64,000 nucleotides of DNA from Aphanomyces cochlioides (taxonomy: Eukaryota; Oomycota; Saprolegniomycetes; Saprolegniales; Verrucalvaceae), in assembly GCA_019828595.1 (NCBI GenBank), contig JAHQRK010000011.1:1054001-1118000 (forward strand), read 5' to 3'. A program made the position numbers and the translations under genes. Shown piece by piece: positions 20,371 through 30,994 of this stretch; the stretch's first letter is position 1; each line of letters begins with the position of its first letter. The notes beneath the pieces were generated by a model. It was not told the origin of the DNA, made no database searches, and saw only the letters and a list, made by a program, of their open reading frames with translations.

Positions 20371-20622
20371 TGTTGCGAATTTGCCATTCGCAGGAGCCTT
20401 GGAGAGCGTCCAAGAAACAATCCAAGACTCCGGTCAATTTAACTCTACATGTGCAGTGATTGGCTAATTATAGAATAGCCAGTAGGGTAGGGTTAAGCCC
20501 TTGGGGGGATCAGCCCCCCGAGGGAATTCACTTTGTGATTTGCCTGTGACCACAGCGTCGTGGTTAGCCTTTTGTGTGCGCGAGACGGGACTTCACAAGG
20601 TCCATCAGGTGGAGACTCAACA
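20371..20622 (+). repeat. 5' LTR of the chromovirus
   Basis: 252 bp, TGTTG...CAACA. Differs from the 3' LTR by two substitutions (GAGAGCG/GAGACCG and CCATCAGG/CCGTCAGG) and one G in a short run. Contains a G6/C6 hairpin at 20503-20519 and the word TAGGGTAGGGTTAAG. Confidence 0.93.
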
Positions 20623-20660
20623 AAGAATTCTTTAGTAGCTAGTTGCTACTTGCCGTGAAC

Positions 20661-23600
20661 ATGGAAGAAACGTCGCCGTTCCCAAATGCTTTGGCGCGGG
20701 TGACGAGGACCCGGTCGATGGAGACCGTCGTGTCAGTTCCGATGCCACACGTCGTGGCTGGGGGTCAAGAGCACCCCCTGCCCCCTCAGGGGCAATCCGA
20801 GTTGGATGAACTCCGGATGCAGAACGTCGAGCGTGCTGCGGCGTCGTCAAGTCAATTCAACAAGATGACGTACGAGCAGCTGGCGCAGTTTCATGCGCAG
20901 CAAGAGGCGATGGCCTCGCGCTTGGAACAAGAATCCGCCCGGCAGGCGGTGATGGCGGCCGAGATCGAGAAGAGCCGCCGTGAACAAGAAGAATCTCGTG
21001 CGATTCTATTGCAGCAGCAACAACAGCTGCAGCGCCAACAAGAAGAACTGAAGTTGGCTATGGCTCAGGAAGCCAAGGTGACTGGAGATCACCAATCGTT
21101 GTTACAACAAGCCTCAGAAGCGATGAGGCAACAACATTCCAAGGTGAAAGAGCTGGACAAGAAAGTCCGCCGCGATAGTGAGCGATGGGGGTTATTTGCC
21201 GCTGCAGCCAATCAGCAAACCTCGACGCAAGCGGCGCCGACGGCTATTGGCTGTCCGGAGACCCTTATGGTTGTGCAGCAAGTGCAGCTGGCCCCGATGT
21301 ACAAGGGCAGCACCAAACGTGAGCGCCGCGAGTTCATGGATGAGTACTTGGCGTACTCGAGACGCGTGGAGGCGCTCAACCGAGGTGTCGGTGGAATTCT
21401 ATTCCTGATGCCGCTTGCGGCGTGTATCGATCAGAAGATCGTTCCTCGTGTGTATGAGCACGATTTCGGAAAGCCGTTCGAAGAAATCACGGAAGACGAA
21501 TGGCGTGACTACTTTCTTAGCGCTCGTGAAGTGCAAGAACTCGACATCGAGTGGGTCACGAAGGCTATGGCGTCCTTGAAGATGGACACGAGAATTCGTG
21601 ACGCGGAATCTCGCGTCGGCCGATTGCTGGCCGATTTCTACGAAAAGCTGGAGCAGCTGGACGTAGCGCACCTGCCAAGCCAGGAGCCGAAACAGTCGGT
21701 CAAGATATTGACGGCTGCGATCCGACCGGCAGCGTTGAAAGCAACGGTAGAGCGGCAACTCGCTCGTGAGGCCAACAAGGTGTACAAGTCAAGTATGCCC
21801 GCGTTCGGCCGGTGGTTGACTCAACTACTGGACAACTTCATGTTGTTCGAGTCGCAGATGGCGACGGCTGAAAAGAAGCCTGAAGAAAAGCCTGCGAGGC
21901 GCCAGTATGGCGAGAAATTTCGGCCTCAACAGCAGCCGCAACAGCGGAAGCCTGAGGGCCAAGCGAAGGGCCAAGGGCCAGCCGCCAAGCACGTGCACTT
22001 TGCGAGAGGGTGTTTGAAATGCGGCAGCGACAACCACAAGGTGGCGCAGTGTCCCAAGTGTGCGCCGGGAGAAGCCCAGCGTCTGTTGGAACAGAGGGCC
22101 AAGCGTCCTCCTGTAGCGGCTAACACGCCCGCCGCCGCTCCAAGCGGCAAGCCCAAAGGCAAGAAGAACGTCGTCGGAGCGACAATCGACGTGAGTGAGT
22201 CGAAGTTGAAAGCTCTACAAGAACCGCGCACTGTGCCATGCACGGTGAACGGCGTTGATGCGCTGGCGCTGCTGGACAGTGGCGCCGACCAGTCAGTGGT
22301 CTCGCCGGCGCTGATAGCTCGGCTGAGGGATGCTGGTGCTCTGCTTGCGCCTGTATGCAAGCTGGAGTCCGCTCTGGAGTTGGGCGGATTCATGGAAGAC
22401 ATGAAGCTCTCGGTGGACCGAGAAGTCAAGCTGAAGCTGACGTTCGACACTGCCGAAGGTCGTCTGGTTTTGACAAACCTCAAGTGCTGGGTGGCCGCAG
22501 CGCCTCTGCACAACGGCCTCGGTGACGTTATTGTGAGTCGAGCGGTGATGGCTCGACTGGGATATTCCCCACGTTCCTTACTGGAAACCGCGCGCCGTGC
22601 GCAGAAGGTCTACGACCTCGGCCATCTGGGTGGCCAAGACACATGTCTTATGGCGGCGATCAAGATCTTGGAAGACAAGAAGAAGCCGCCGGTAGCGCCT
22701 GAAGAAGTGGCGCTAAACGTCGACGAAGAACTCTCATGCTTTCCGCAAGTCGGTGTGGACTGGTCGATCGACGATGACCAGGCGGCAGTGCGCGCTAAGG
22801 TCAAGGAGAAGGTCGGCTATGCCGTCGAGCTGTGGAAGCTGCTCATGAAGTACGAAGACGTGTTTCGACTCAAGTTGGGTCGAGATCCGCCTGTCAAGGT
22901 GGAGCCTTTACGGGTTACGCTGAAGGCTGACGCGAAGCCTGTCCGCTGCAAAGCTAGACGCTACTCGAAAGAGCAGCGGGAGTTCATGGCTAAACATGTG
23001 GAAGAACTCCAAGCGGCTGGATTATGCTACCGCAATCCGCGGTCGAAGTGGTGCTCGGCGCCGCTTATCGTCAAGAAACCCGAGGCGAATGAATTTCGCA
23101 TGACCGTGGACGTCCGTCCAGTCAACGCTCAAACGGAGCGGATCCTCTGGCCGATACCGATGCTGGAGGTGATCCTCGACCATCTCTGTGGAGCCCAAGT
23201 CTTTTTCACGTTGGACTTTTTCAAGGGCTACTGGCATTTACACTGCATCCTGACTCCCAGGAGATGTTCTCGTTCCTTACGGACATCGGCGTGTACACGC
23301 CTACCCGGGTGCTCATGGGTGGCACGGACAGTGTGGCCTATTGCCAGTCGTCTGTCCAAGAAATGTTTGCGGATGAGCTATACCGCTGCCTACTGATATG
23401 GCTCGACGATTTACTCGGCTACAGCAAGACCAAGGAAGGTTTGCTGGCTGCGCTCGAGCGCGTACTCAAGATCTGCGAGTTTCGCGGGCTCAAGCTGAAT
23501 CCGAAGAAGTGTCGGTTCTATCAAACCGAAGCGCGCTGGTGCGGGCGCATCGTCTCAGGCGATGGGGTCAAGCACGACCCCGAGCGAATCAAGCCGCTCC

Positions 23601-25790
23601 AAGATTTGAAGGTGCCTGTGACTGGACAAGACCTCCAGCAATTCATCTGTGCGATGAACTGGATGCGTATGCCCATACCACGTTACAACGCGGTGGTCAA
23701 GCCTCTGACCGACCTCATGGAAAAGGCCTATGCGTTGGCGGGTGGCCGAACGCGTCAAAAAGTGGCGAAAATTAGGCTCTCTGAAGCCGGCTGGAATGCC
23801 AGCCATGTGGACTGCCTTACGTCGTGCAAGAAAGTCCTTGGGCAAGCTGTGACATTGGCTCACCCAAAGAGCGACAAGCTTGTCTGCGTGTTTGCAGACG
23901 CCAGTGATCTGCACTGGGGTGGGGTGGTTACCCAAATTCCGCCAGAGCAAGCGGATCGTGAGCTCGATGCTCAGGAACATGAGCCTTTGATGTTCCTGAG
24001 CGGCACGTTTTCTGGTGCCGCCCAACGATGGGCAATCGTGGAGAAAGAAGCTTTCTCAATAGTCGAGTGTCTGAAGCGCGCCGATTATTTACTCCACAAG
24101 CCTGGAGGGTTTGCTTTGTTTACCGATCATGCAAACCTCAAGTCTATCTTCAATCCCACAAGTGTGAACTCGGCTATCCCGAAGTATACAGCCGCCAAGC
24201 TCGACCGATGGGCTTTACTCCTCATGGGGTATGATTACACAATCTACGATATCGCTGGTGAAGCCAACGTGTGGGCGGATTTACTATCCCGCTGGGGAAC
24301 GAACTCCCCGACGATCTGTCCGATCGTCCATGTGCCGCTGAAGATTTCGCCGCTTCGCAACGAAGAATTCGTGTGGCCAAGTATGGCAGAGATTGTGGAT
24401 GCACAGCTACGTGCAGTCGGACAAGAGGCTGTTCCCGACGTCGAGCTTGTCGACAGCCATGTGCTTGTGGCTGGAGAACAATTGCCTGTGCTCAAGACGG
24501 CGTCTGACGCCGTATGGATTCCCTTGTCCGAAAGTGAACTTCAAATGCGACTGTGTGTCGTAGCCCACTTTGGTATGGGCGGCCATCGTGGCGTCAATGG
24601 TACAAGACAAATGTTGTCTGACCATTTTGGTGGCCCCACATGGGCGAAGATGTGGCCTTTTTCGTTGGCCGCTGCTTACACTGTGCAGCGACGGGCGGTC
24701 ATGTGCTCCGTCCGTTTGGCATGGCTCCACATGCCACGAAGCCCAATGAAATCTTGCATTGGGATTTCCTATACATGGAAAATGGCTACCTGCTTGTAGC
24801 CAAAGACGACTTTTCCCAGTTCAAGTGGTTCTGGGAGACCGATGTCGCCAACGCCCAAGTTGTTGCGCGTTGCCTACTTCAGTGGTTTGGTGTTTTTGGT
24901 GTGTGCTACCACTGGGTGACCGACCAGGGGTCACACTTCAAGAATGAAGTGATTGCCGAGCTCCAGCACATGCTAGGAGCTCACCACCACTTTACGACAG
25001 CCCGCTGTCCTTGGGCCAACGGCACAGTCGAGAGTGCCATGAAAATTACTCTCAAGATATTTCGCGCGTTACTGTCAGAGTGGCTTATGCAGCCAGAACA
25101 GTGGCGGCAAATTGTGCCAATTGTGATGTTGGTATTGAACCAAACTCCCTCCGAAACCACCGGAGGCATTGCGCCTATAACGGCGATGACGGGGTCTAAA
25201 CCGATGTCCCCTTTGGATTTAATTCCTATCCCTGGCTCAGCTAAAGTTGTGACATTGCAAGAGTTGTGGGATTGCCGATTACAAGAATTGGCTGCTCTAC
25301 AGAATGCTGTGGAGAAAATGCACCAAGACGTATTGGATGCGTAGTCCTCGAAGCGGAAGAGAGGACGGGCCGCAAGAACCCAGAAGAAAGGTGTGAAAAT
25401 GGCTGACTTTGATGTTGGCGATTACGTCCTTTACATGGATGTCTGGGGCGTTAGCCCATCGAAGCTCAGTGTGACCTGGCGCGGTCCTGCGCAAGTGGTC
25501 AAAGCCACGTCTTGCTGGATCTTTGAGATCCAAAATTTGATCACGGGGATTGTGCGTGAAGCACACGCTAGTCGGCTGAAGTTCTACGCCGACGAGTCCC
25601 TCAATGTCGACGAGGAACTCTTGAGCCATGTGGCTCACAACGCGGATGGTCACGTGGTCGACCAACTGGTCGATTGCCGCTTCAATCCGAAGACGGCCGC
25701 CTTCGAAATCTTGGTAATGGCGCGGTCTTCAAGAAATCGAGAACTCTTGGGAGCCAGCAATCAACCTGCTTGAGGATATCCCAGCGCTAC
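20661..25790 (+). pseudogene. Gag-pol polyprotein of the chromovirus, several lesions
   Basis: Starts at ATG 20661. Gag is Gln-rich and coiled-coil-like, then has a CCHC knuckle (CLKCGSDNHKVAQC, nt about 22,015). Protease core is LLDSGADQSVV (nt about 22,270). Reverse transcriptase begins near 22,920 and has WLDDLL in place of the usual YxDD-type core; RNase H shows VFADASDLHWG; integrase shows the HHCC region and then Asp (HWDFLYM), Asp (VTDQGSHF) and Glu (NGTVESAM). A chromodomain (ENSWEPAINLLEDIP) ends it near 25,790. Frame breaks near 23,240, 24,650 and 25,715 and an in-frame TAG at 25342 make this copy unable to encode the whole polyprotein. Confidence 0.9.
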
Positions 25791-25878
25791 TGAAGCGCTA
25801 CGTGCACGAGCACGTCGACAACGACATTGTGTCGGCCATGGCAGCCGCCTTGGGCCTTGAGCAATCCTTGGGGGGGAT

Positions 25879-26131
25879 TGTTGCGAATTTGCCATTCGCA
25901 GGAGCCTTGGAGACCGTCCAAGAAACAATCCAAGACTCCGGTCAATTTAACTCTACATGTGCAGTGATTGGCTAATTATAGAATAGCCAGTAGGGTAGGG
26001 TTAAGCCCTTGGGGGGATCAGCCCCCCGAGGGGAATTCACTTTGTGATTTGCCTGTGACCACAGCGTCGTGGTTAGCCTTTTGTGTGCGCGAGACGGGAC
26101 TTCACAAGGTCCGTCAGGTGGAGACTCAACA
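25879..26131 (+). repeat. 3' LTR of the chromovirus
   Basis: 253 bp, same ends as the 5' LTR and about 99% identical to it. It is followed directly by the target duplication AAGCC and then the transporter reading frame. Confidence 0.93.
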
Positions 26132-26575
26132 AAGCCACCCATGGTAGTTTGCCGTAGACAAACGTGATGGTCAAAATGCCCGACACTGCGAGGGCTACAG
26201 CCACCCATTGCCAGCAGGAAAGACGCTCCCGCAAGCAGAGTACACCGAGCAGAACGCTCACGAGGGGGCTCGTGAAATACCCAAGGCTCAACTCGACGAT
26301 AAATCCAGCATTTGCAGCCCAGATGCTCACAAAGAGGTTGACACCAAGGAGTGTCGCCGTCACAAAGTAGAATGGCAATGTCGACCACTTGAAATCGTCT
26401 TGGCACTTCCAGACACCACGAGGACGGCAGTCGCGATGGGCTGAGCCCACACAATGCGGTGGCAAAGGAGTTGCATCGGAGGCACTTGTTTGAGCTGCTT
26501 CCAGTAAATGGCACTGAGGCCCCAGAGGATGTAAGCCACTGCGCCAAAGATAATGCCTTTGCGGTAAGTGTTCAT
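26132..26575 (-). pseudogene. EamA/RarD-like transporter, N-terminal half
   Basis: Reads from ATG 26575: MNTYRKGIIFGAVAYILWGL, SAIYWKQLKQVPPMQLLCHR-IVWAQP, then IWAANAGFIVELSLGYFTSP, LVSVLLGVLCLRERLSCWQW and LPWVAL just before the retrotransposon. This is the N-terminal EamA repeat of RarD (typical motif HRIVWS; ASLGYFINPL). Besides the insertion, a one-base frame change lies near 26,405-26,420, within the loop after the second helix, with no room for an intron. The gene was probably a plasma- or organelle-membrane metabolite permease; it is dead in this copy. Confidence 0.85.
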
Positions 26576-27190
26576 TCCGGCGAAGAAACCAAGTGGCAGA
26601 CAGGGAACATGCCATGGGCCTTCAAGCAACTTCAACCTCGTCAAGTTCATAGAACAGCACAGGCTTCAACCAAACGGTGGAAAGATAGAAAGCTGGAAGA
26701 AACGTGTGCCCCTTGTCGATACACTGTCAACAAAGTTAACGTGACACTATCTGCGCCTCAAGTCAACCTCTGCGGACTTTGTCAACAAGACGTTAGCCCC
26801 TTTTGACCTCGGTTTTTCATGGGGATCATGATATTACGTGCAATTTTGGTTCATGTTAATATGGTCAGGCTAAACAAGCTCGCTGCGCTTCCAATTACAG
26901 CAATTGTCTTTCTAATGAGCGTGATGAATACCACCGCAGGGCAAATGTGCCTGGTTTGTGCGCCAATAAAGTGGACGGCAAATGACTGCATGACTTTCAC
27001 GTCAACAGTCCGTGACTACGGAGGTGCAATGTGGTCCAGCTTAGCTAAGTCACATCTGGGATGACGCACTTTCAGAGAGATAGTGCATCTATTCAATCGA
27101 GACGTAGATCTTCCTCGTCAAAGTCGAGCCTTGTCAACTTGGTGCGACTAGTCTTTCCGTTTGCTGATTTCTCTCATGAATACAACATTT
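26576..27190. other. Intergenic, no gene seen
   Basis: Region between the divergent transporter start and ATP12. A plus-strand ORF at 26819-27064 has a Cys-rich middle (GQMCLVCAPIKWTANDCMTF) after a hydrophobic segment and could be a small secreted protein, but there is no further support. Confidence 0.35.
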
Positions 27191-27216
27191 CGGATAATGA
27201 TTTTTATCCGGATTTT
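27191..27216 (+). promoter_or_regulatory. ATCCGGAT promoter block before ATP12
   Basis: Inverted pair CGGATAA/TTATCCG with a 6-nt loop, then GATTTT, 31-56 nt before the start codon; a near copy of the block before the COA3-like gene. Confidence 0.55.
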
Positions 27217-27246
27217 CAATGATCATTTTGGTGGCATTCAGTGGCA

Positions 27247-28301
27247 ATGATGCAGCGGGTTTCGTCTTCGCTGCGATCCGTGGCTGGCGCTGCGGCTATC
27301 GCGCCGCAGAATGTATTGGCAGCAAGCTTCAGTCAGGCTGCTGCACCCAAGCCTCGTGGTGGCACCAGTTCTGGCTCGGGTGCGAAGATTGCCGGTCGCT
27401 CGCGATTTTACAAGGTTGTCAGCATTGAACCTGAAGGCGAAGGTTATTGCGTTACGCTGGACGGCAAGAGGGTCCGCACGCCTGCGCGATCGCTCCTTCA
27501 ATTGCCAACCAAGTCTTTGGCAGCAGCTGTCGCCATGGAATGGGACGCGCAGCGAGAAACGATCCAGCCATCCACGATGCCAATGATGGCGCTTGCGTCG
27601 ACTGCATTGGATCATTGGGACTTTGACTTCATCCATCAAGAATTGATGAAGTACCTGCAAACGGACACGATTTGCTTCCCCGTCGAGAGCCAGCATCAGG
27701 AAAAACTCGCCGCTCGACAGGAAAAGAAGTGGGCTCCCCTTCGCAAGTGGTTTGAAACGGAATTTGGCGGCGAATTGGACGTCAACCACGGGTCGATCTC
27801 CAAGCTCCAACACGATGCACAGGCCGTGGAAAAAGTCCGCGAGTTCTTGAAGTCGGTACGTTCGCCCCGCTTCTCTTCCATGGTCTTACTGCTATCAATT
27901 CTAGATGAATCACTTCGAACTCATGGCGTTCCGTCTCATTGTCCGTGAATGCAAGGTAGATCTTTCGTTGGATTTGCGATCTTTGACTTGGAGAACGTAG
28001 TCGATGGTCGTGGCGTTGGCCTTGATGAAACGTCACATTACAGCCAAGGAGGTTCACTCAACTCCATCGAATTCCACTGACACGCTCTCCGCGTAGGCGA
28101 TTGAATTGGGCCGTTTGGAGGAAGAATTCCAGGTAGAGAGATACCTCGCATGTGCTCATTCACCTCTCACCGCCATGTTGTTAGATTGAGCGTTGGGGAT
28201 TAGTCGAAGGCGGCCACGATTTGGACCGTGCAAATTGCTCCGTGAGCGTGCACAGCGCGTCGTTTTTCCTGTGGCTCTTGACCGAGCGTTCAAAGCAGTA
28301 G
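27247..28301 (+). CDS. ATPAF2: ATP12/ATPAF2, mitochondrial F1-ATPase assembly factor
   Basis: Five exons: 27247-27855, 27905-27955, 28001-28051, 28097-28132, 28185-28301, all junctions GT-AG and in phase 0, about 287 residues. The N-terminus MMQRVSSSLRSVAGAAA is a mitochondrial presequence rich in Arg and Ser. The ATP12 domain follows: YCVTLDGKRVRTPAR, LAAAVAMEWDAQ, MPMMALASTALDH, YLQTDTICF, and at the end AIELGRLEEEFQIERWGLVE-GGHDLD. ATP12 binds the F1 alpha subunit until it pairs with beta. Exons of 51, 51 and 36 nt with introns of 45-52 nt show how finely genes are split here. Confidence 0.93.
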
Positions 28302-29402
28302 AGATCGCACGCTCGTAAGCTCCAACACACTCTTGATTCTCTTTTAACGATCGACGTCGTGGAAGAGAAGTCGTCCAATTTGATCTGATATGCAACGAGA
28401 TCGAGTCGTTTCTTGAAGTTGCGATCATTCGAGAGAGATCTCGCCGCATCAGGTTGCTCACGTCCCGCCATGTTACTTATCTTGGCACGTCTACTATATC
28501 CCATCTATTTCATCCATGCTGGGGGTCCTAGCATCAAAGCTCGTCATGGTCCTGGAAGGAAAACTCTGCGTCCACGAGCCGAGTGCTCATGTCGGGTCTA
28601 GGCGAGGAGTTTCCGAGCGAGTCGCGTGGCAAGTTGGCTATTTTGGTGGCTGCTTTGCGGGAGAACTTGAAGTAGCATGAGATTGCTCGCACTTCTTGCG
28701 GGCCGTTGCGGGCGAACGTGATCAAGCGAGGAGTTGGAGCAGCGGGAAGCCCACGTGCCTCCTCAAAGATCCAACTTTTTCCATTTTTTTCGAGTCTTTT
28801 CCCCTCATCCATGACCATGTTGGTTAAACTCACCGTGGACGGACGACAAGATGGTCTGCGCCGCCGTGTGAAAAGTCCGCTTCAAATCTCCAACTCTTTG
28901 GCGATTCGAGCGAGCATTCTCATCCAGACTTCATCGACGAGCTGTGAATCGTCCCTCTCAGTTGAGATCGTCGTCGTCTGGTCTGCATTCTCTCGTGTTC
29001 GGCACACCACATCCACCCAACACACCTCGCCATGACCTGGTTCCGCGCGTTTAAACGTCATTTTTGACGTTTCTTGTAACGTCGCACTGTAACTTTTGGT
29101 CATCAAGCAGTACTGTATCGATAATCGGTATAGTGAAGCCCTGTCATTGAAAGAGAAGTCGAGTGACATGAAAAGTGAGTTGGTATCCGGATAAAGCAAC
29201 GAAAGCCACCCACAATGATGCATGGGGTCCATATTGAGGTATGTTGATAAGTTCTGTCACTTGACTGATATAGAACTTCGAAATTCGTTTATCCGGATAC
29301 GGAACCACGACTTCGTCGAAGTAGAGCAACAAATGGAGCCTCTCGCGCAGCTGTTTCGCCCTTCCTGCGACGATTTTTCAACTGGCGCTGCCGACGACAG
29401 AG
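28302..29402. other. Intergenic, promoter region of bZIP-PAS gene
   Basis: Minus-strand ORFs at 28504-28181 and 28833-28534 look partly protein-like but overlap ATP12 or lack partners; I do not call them. Two TATCCGGATA palindromes lie at 29184-29193 and 29290-29299, before the bZIP-PAS start. Confidence 0.4.
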
Positions 29403-30938
29403 ATGGCTTCGATGGACAACCAGTTCTTCGACGATGTGATGGATTCAGATGACCTGACGCTCATCGACGGTGCGATTCCGTTCATTGCGAATATGTCGCA
29501 TCTGAATATCCATCAACAACCGCCGATGCACCCGAATTCAGCCTTGCCGCCGATGCATCGGAAGGGACCAGCTCCAATGGGAGGGGGCATGCCCATGGGA
29601 CAATTCATGCAAAATCAGCTCCGACAAGGTCAAGCAGGAGGCATGGATGTCGACATGATGAATCAAAACAACTCAGCGCAAGCCAACTCACTCTTTCAAG
29701 CCTATGCCTCCCAGTTTGGAGCGAAACCCAATACTTCCCAGATGACACTGGACAATCAACACGATGACAACTCGATTGAAGCGTACGCCGCACTCATGGG
29801 AGTCAAGTTGGAAAGCCCGCGGTCGATGCAAAAGCAACAGAACGCGCAGTATTCACAGAACGATGTGTCGAGAGCACAGATGAACGCGCAGTACTTCGAA
29901 TCGCTCATCCAGCAGCAGTCGATGCCGCCACACAATGGACATCACAACATGACGTCCATGACGCTCCCAGCAGGAATTGGAAGCGGATTTCAAATGAATC
30001 GACAGGTTCCAGTCATGGACAACGCTGCCCGAGCGCCGCGTGTCGACTCAACGCCGTTTGAATCCAATCACACGACTGCAGATGCGCTCATTGACGCCGT
30101 CCGCGTCAAGTCCGAGAAGCCACTCCACTTCACGCATGGAAGCGTTGTGGGTTCCCAAACTCTGTCGCCCGAGATGCTCTTGGCGATGACCCAAAACAAC
30201 CGACAGAATTCTGCCGACGTCACCTCGCACTCGTTTGGCAGCAATACGTGGAACGCTTGTAATCTTGCCCATCCTCGACTCGTGTATGACTCTGTGACGT
30301 AGCGGACATTGATTTCGAGAAGGAATCGTTGATCTCCAAGGCCGACAAGAGTCGCGAGCGGAATCGTGACCATTCTCGCAAGTCTCGTCTGCGTAAGAAG
30401 GCCTTTGTGGAATGCCTGAAGACTGAGGTATGCCGAGCCCCCTCATGGGACGCACGATGCCAACAACATGTCTAGGTCAAGCAGCTCCAGCTCTTCAAGG
30501 ATCTCTGCGAACAAAACCCCGACTTGATAGCCATGGTCTCGTTGGATCAAGAGCGAAAAGTCACCTTCTTGACCGCCAGCTACAATCGGGTGCTTGGCTA
30601 CCACGAGAAGAAGCTCATGCATGATGAAATTAGCTTTTTTGACCTCGTCCATCCGGTACTTGCGAATTCCTTCGTCTATCCTGATGAAACTACCTCTTCT
30701 AGGACGATGTAGCCAAAGTCCGAAGCGAGCTGAATCGAATCGCCAAGTACCAAGATATGTGGGGCGGTGAGAATCTCGATGGTCTTCCACCTTGTTCACC
30801 ATGGAAATAGTCTCGTACAATGTCAAGCACTCCAAGGGCACATACTGGAAAGGCGACATGAGTGCGCGCATGTGCGACCAAGGCATTGTCATCACGACGC
30901 GAGTGCAGCGACCGGCTGAAGCATCCAACAAAGCTTAA
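29403..30938 (+). CDS. bZIP transcription factor with PAS domain
   Basis: Five exons: 29403-30258, 30303-30427, 30476-30655, 30703-30766, 30811-30938; about 450 residues. The first 280 residues are Met/Gln/Asn-rich and disordered, typical of activation regions. The basic region reads RERNRDHSRKSRLRKKAFVE, with the invariant Asn and Arg, but His-Ser where most bZIPs have Ala-Ala. A short leucine-type zipper leads into a PAS fold (DLIAMVSLDQERKVTFLTAS, FDLVHP ... GTYWKGDMSARM). bZIP-PAS fusions are an oomycete speciality. PAS domains sense ligands or pair with partners; the ligand here is unknown. Confidence 0.85.
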
Positions 30939-30994
30939 GGACGCCTGTATTTTGTTAATTGGACCCGATGGTATTTTTGTGCGTTGATAGGGGA

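Larger units (their letters stand above)
20371..26131 (+). mobile_element. Ty3/gypsy chromovirus (LTR retrotransposon) inserted in an EamA gene
   Basis: Flanked by direct repeats 20371-20622 and 25879-26131, each beginning TGTTG and ending CAACA, with target duplication AAGCC at 20366-20370 and 26132-26136. Inside are gag with a CCHC knuckle, aspartic protease, reverse transcriptase, RNase H, integrase and chromodomain in that order, which defines a chromodomain Ty3/gypsy element. A purine run (GGGGGGGAT) just before the 3' LTR fits a polypurine tract. I see no standard TGG-start primer site right after the 5' LTR. Coding capacity is broken in several places. Confidence 0.95.

Noticed and set aside
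20490..20515. TAGGGTAGGGTTAAG in the LTR as a telomere repeat
   Set aside because: Only about two imperfect units, present in both LTRs as part of the element.
25393..25773. Separate plus-strand gene after the integrase of the chromovirus
   Set aside because: It is in frame with the integrase apart from one TAG and carries the chromodomain linker, so it belongs to pol.
28181..28833. Minus-strand ORFs that might be a small gene between ATP12 and bZIP-PAS
   Set aside because: They overlap ATP12 exon 5 or lack splice partners, and no family is recognisable.
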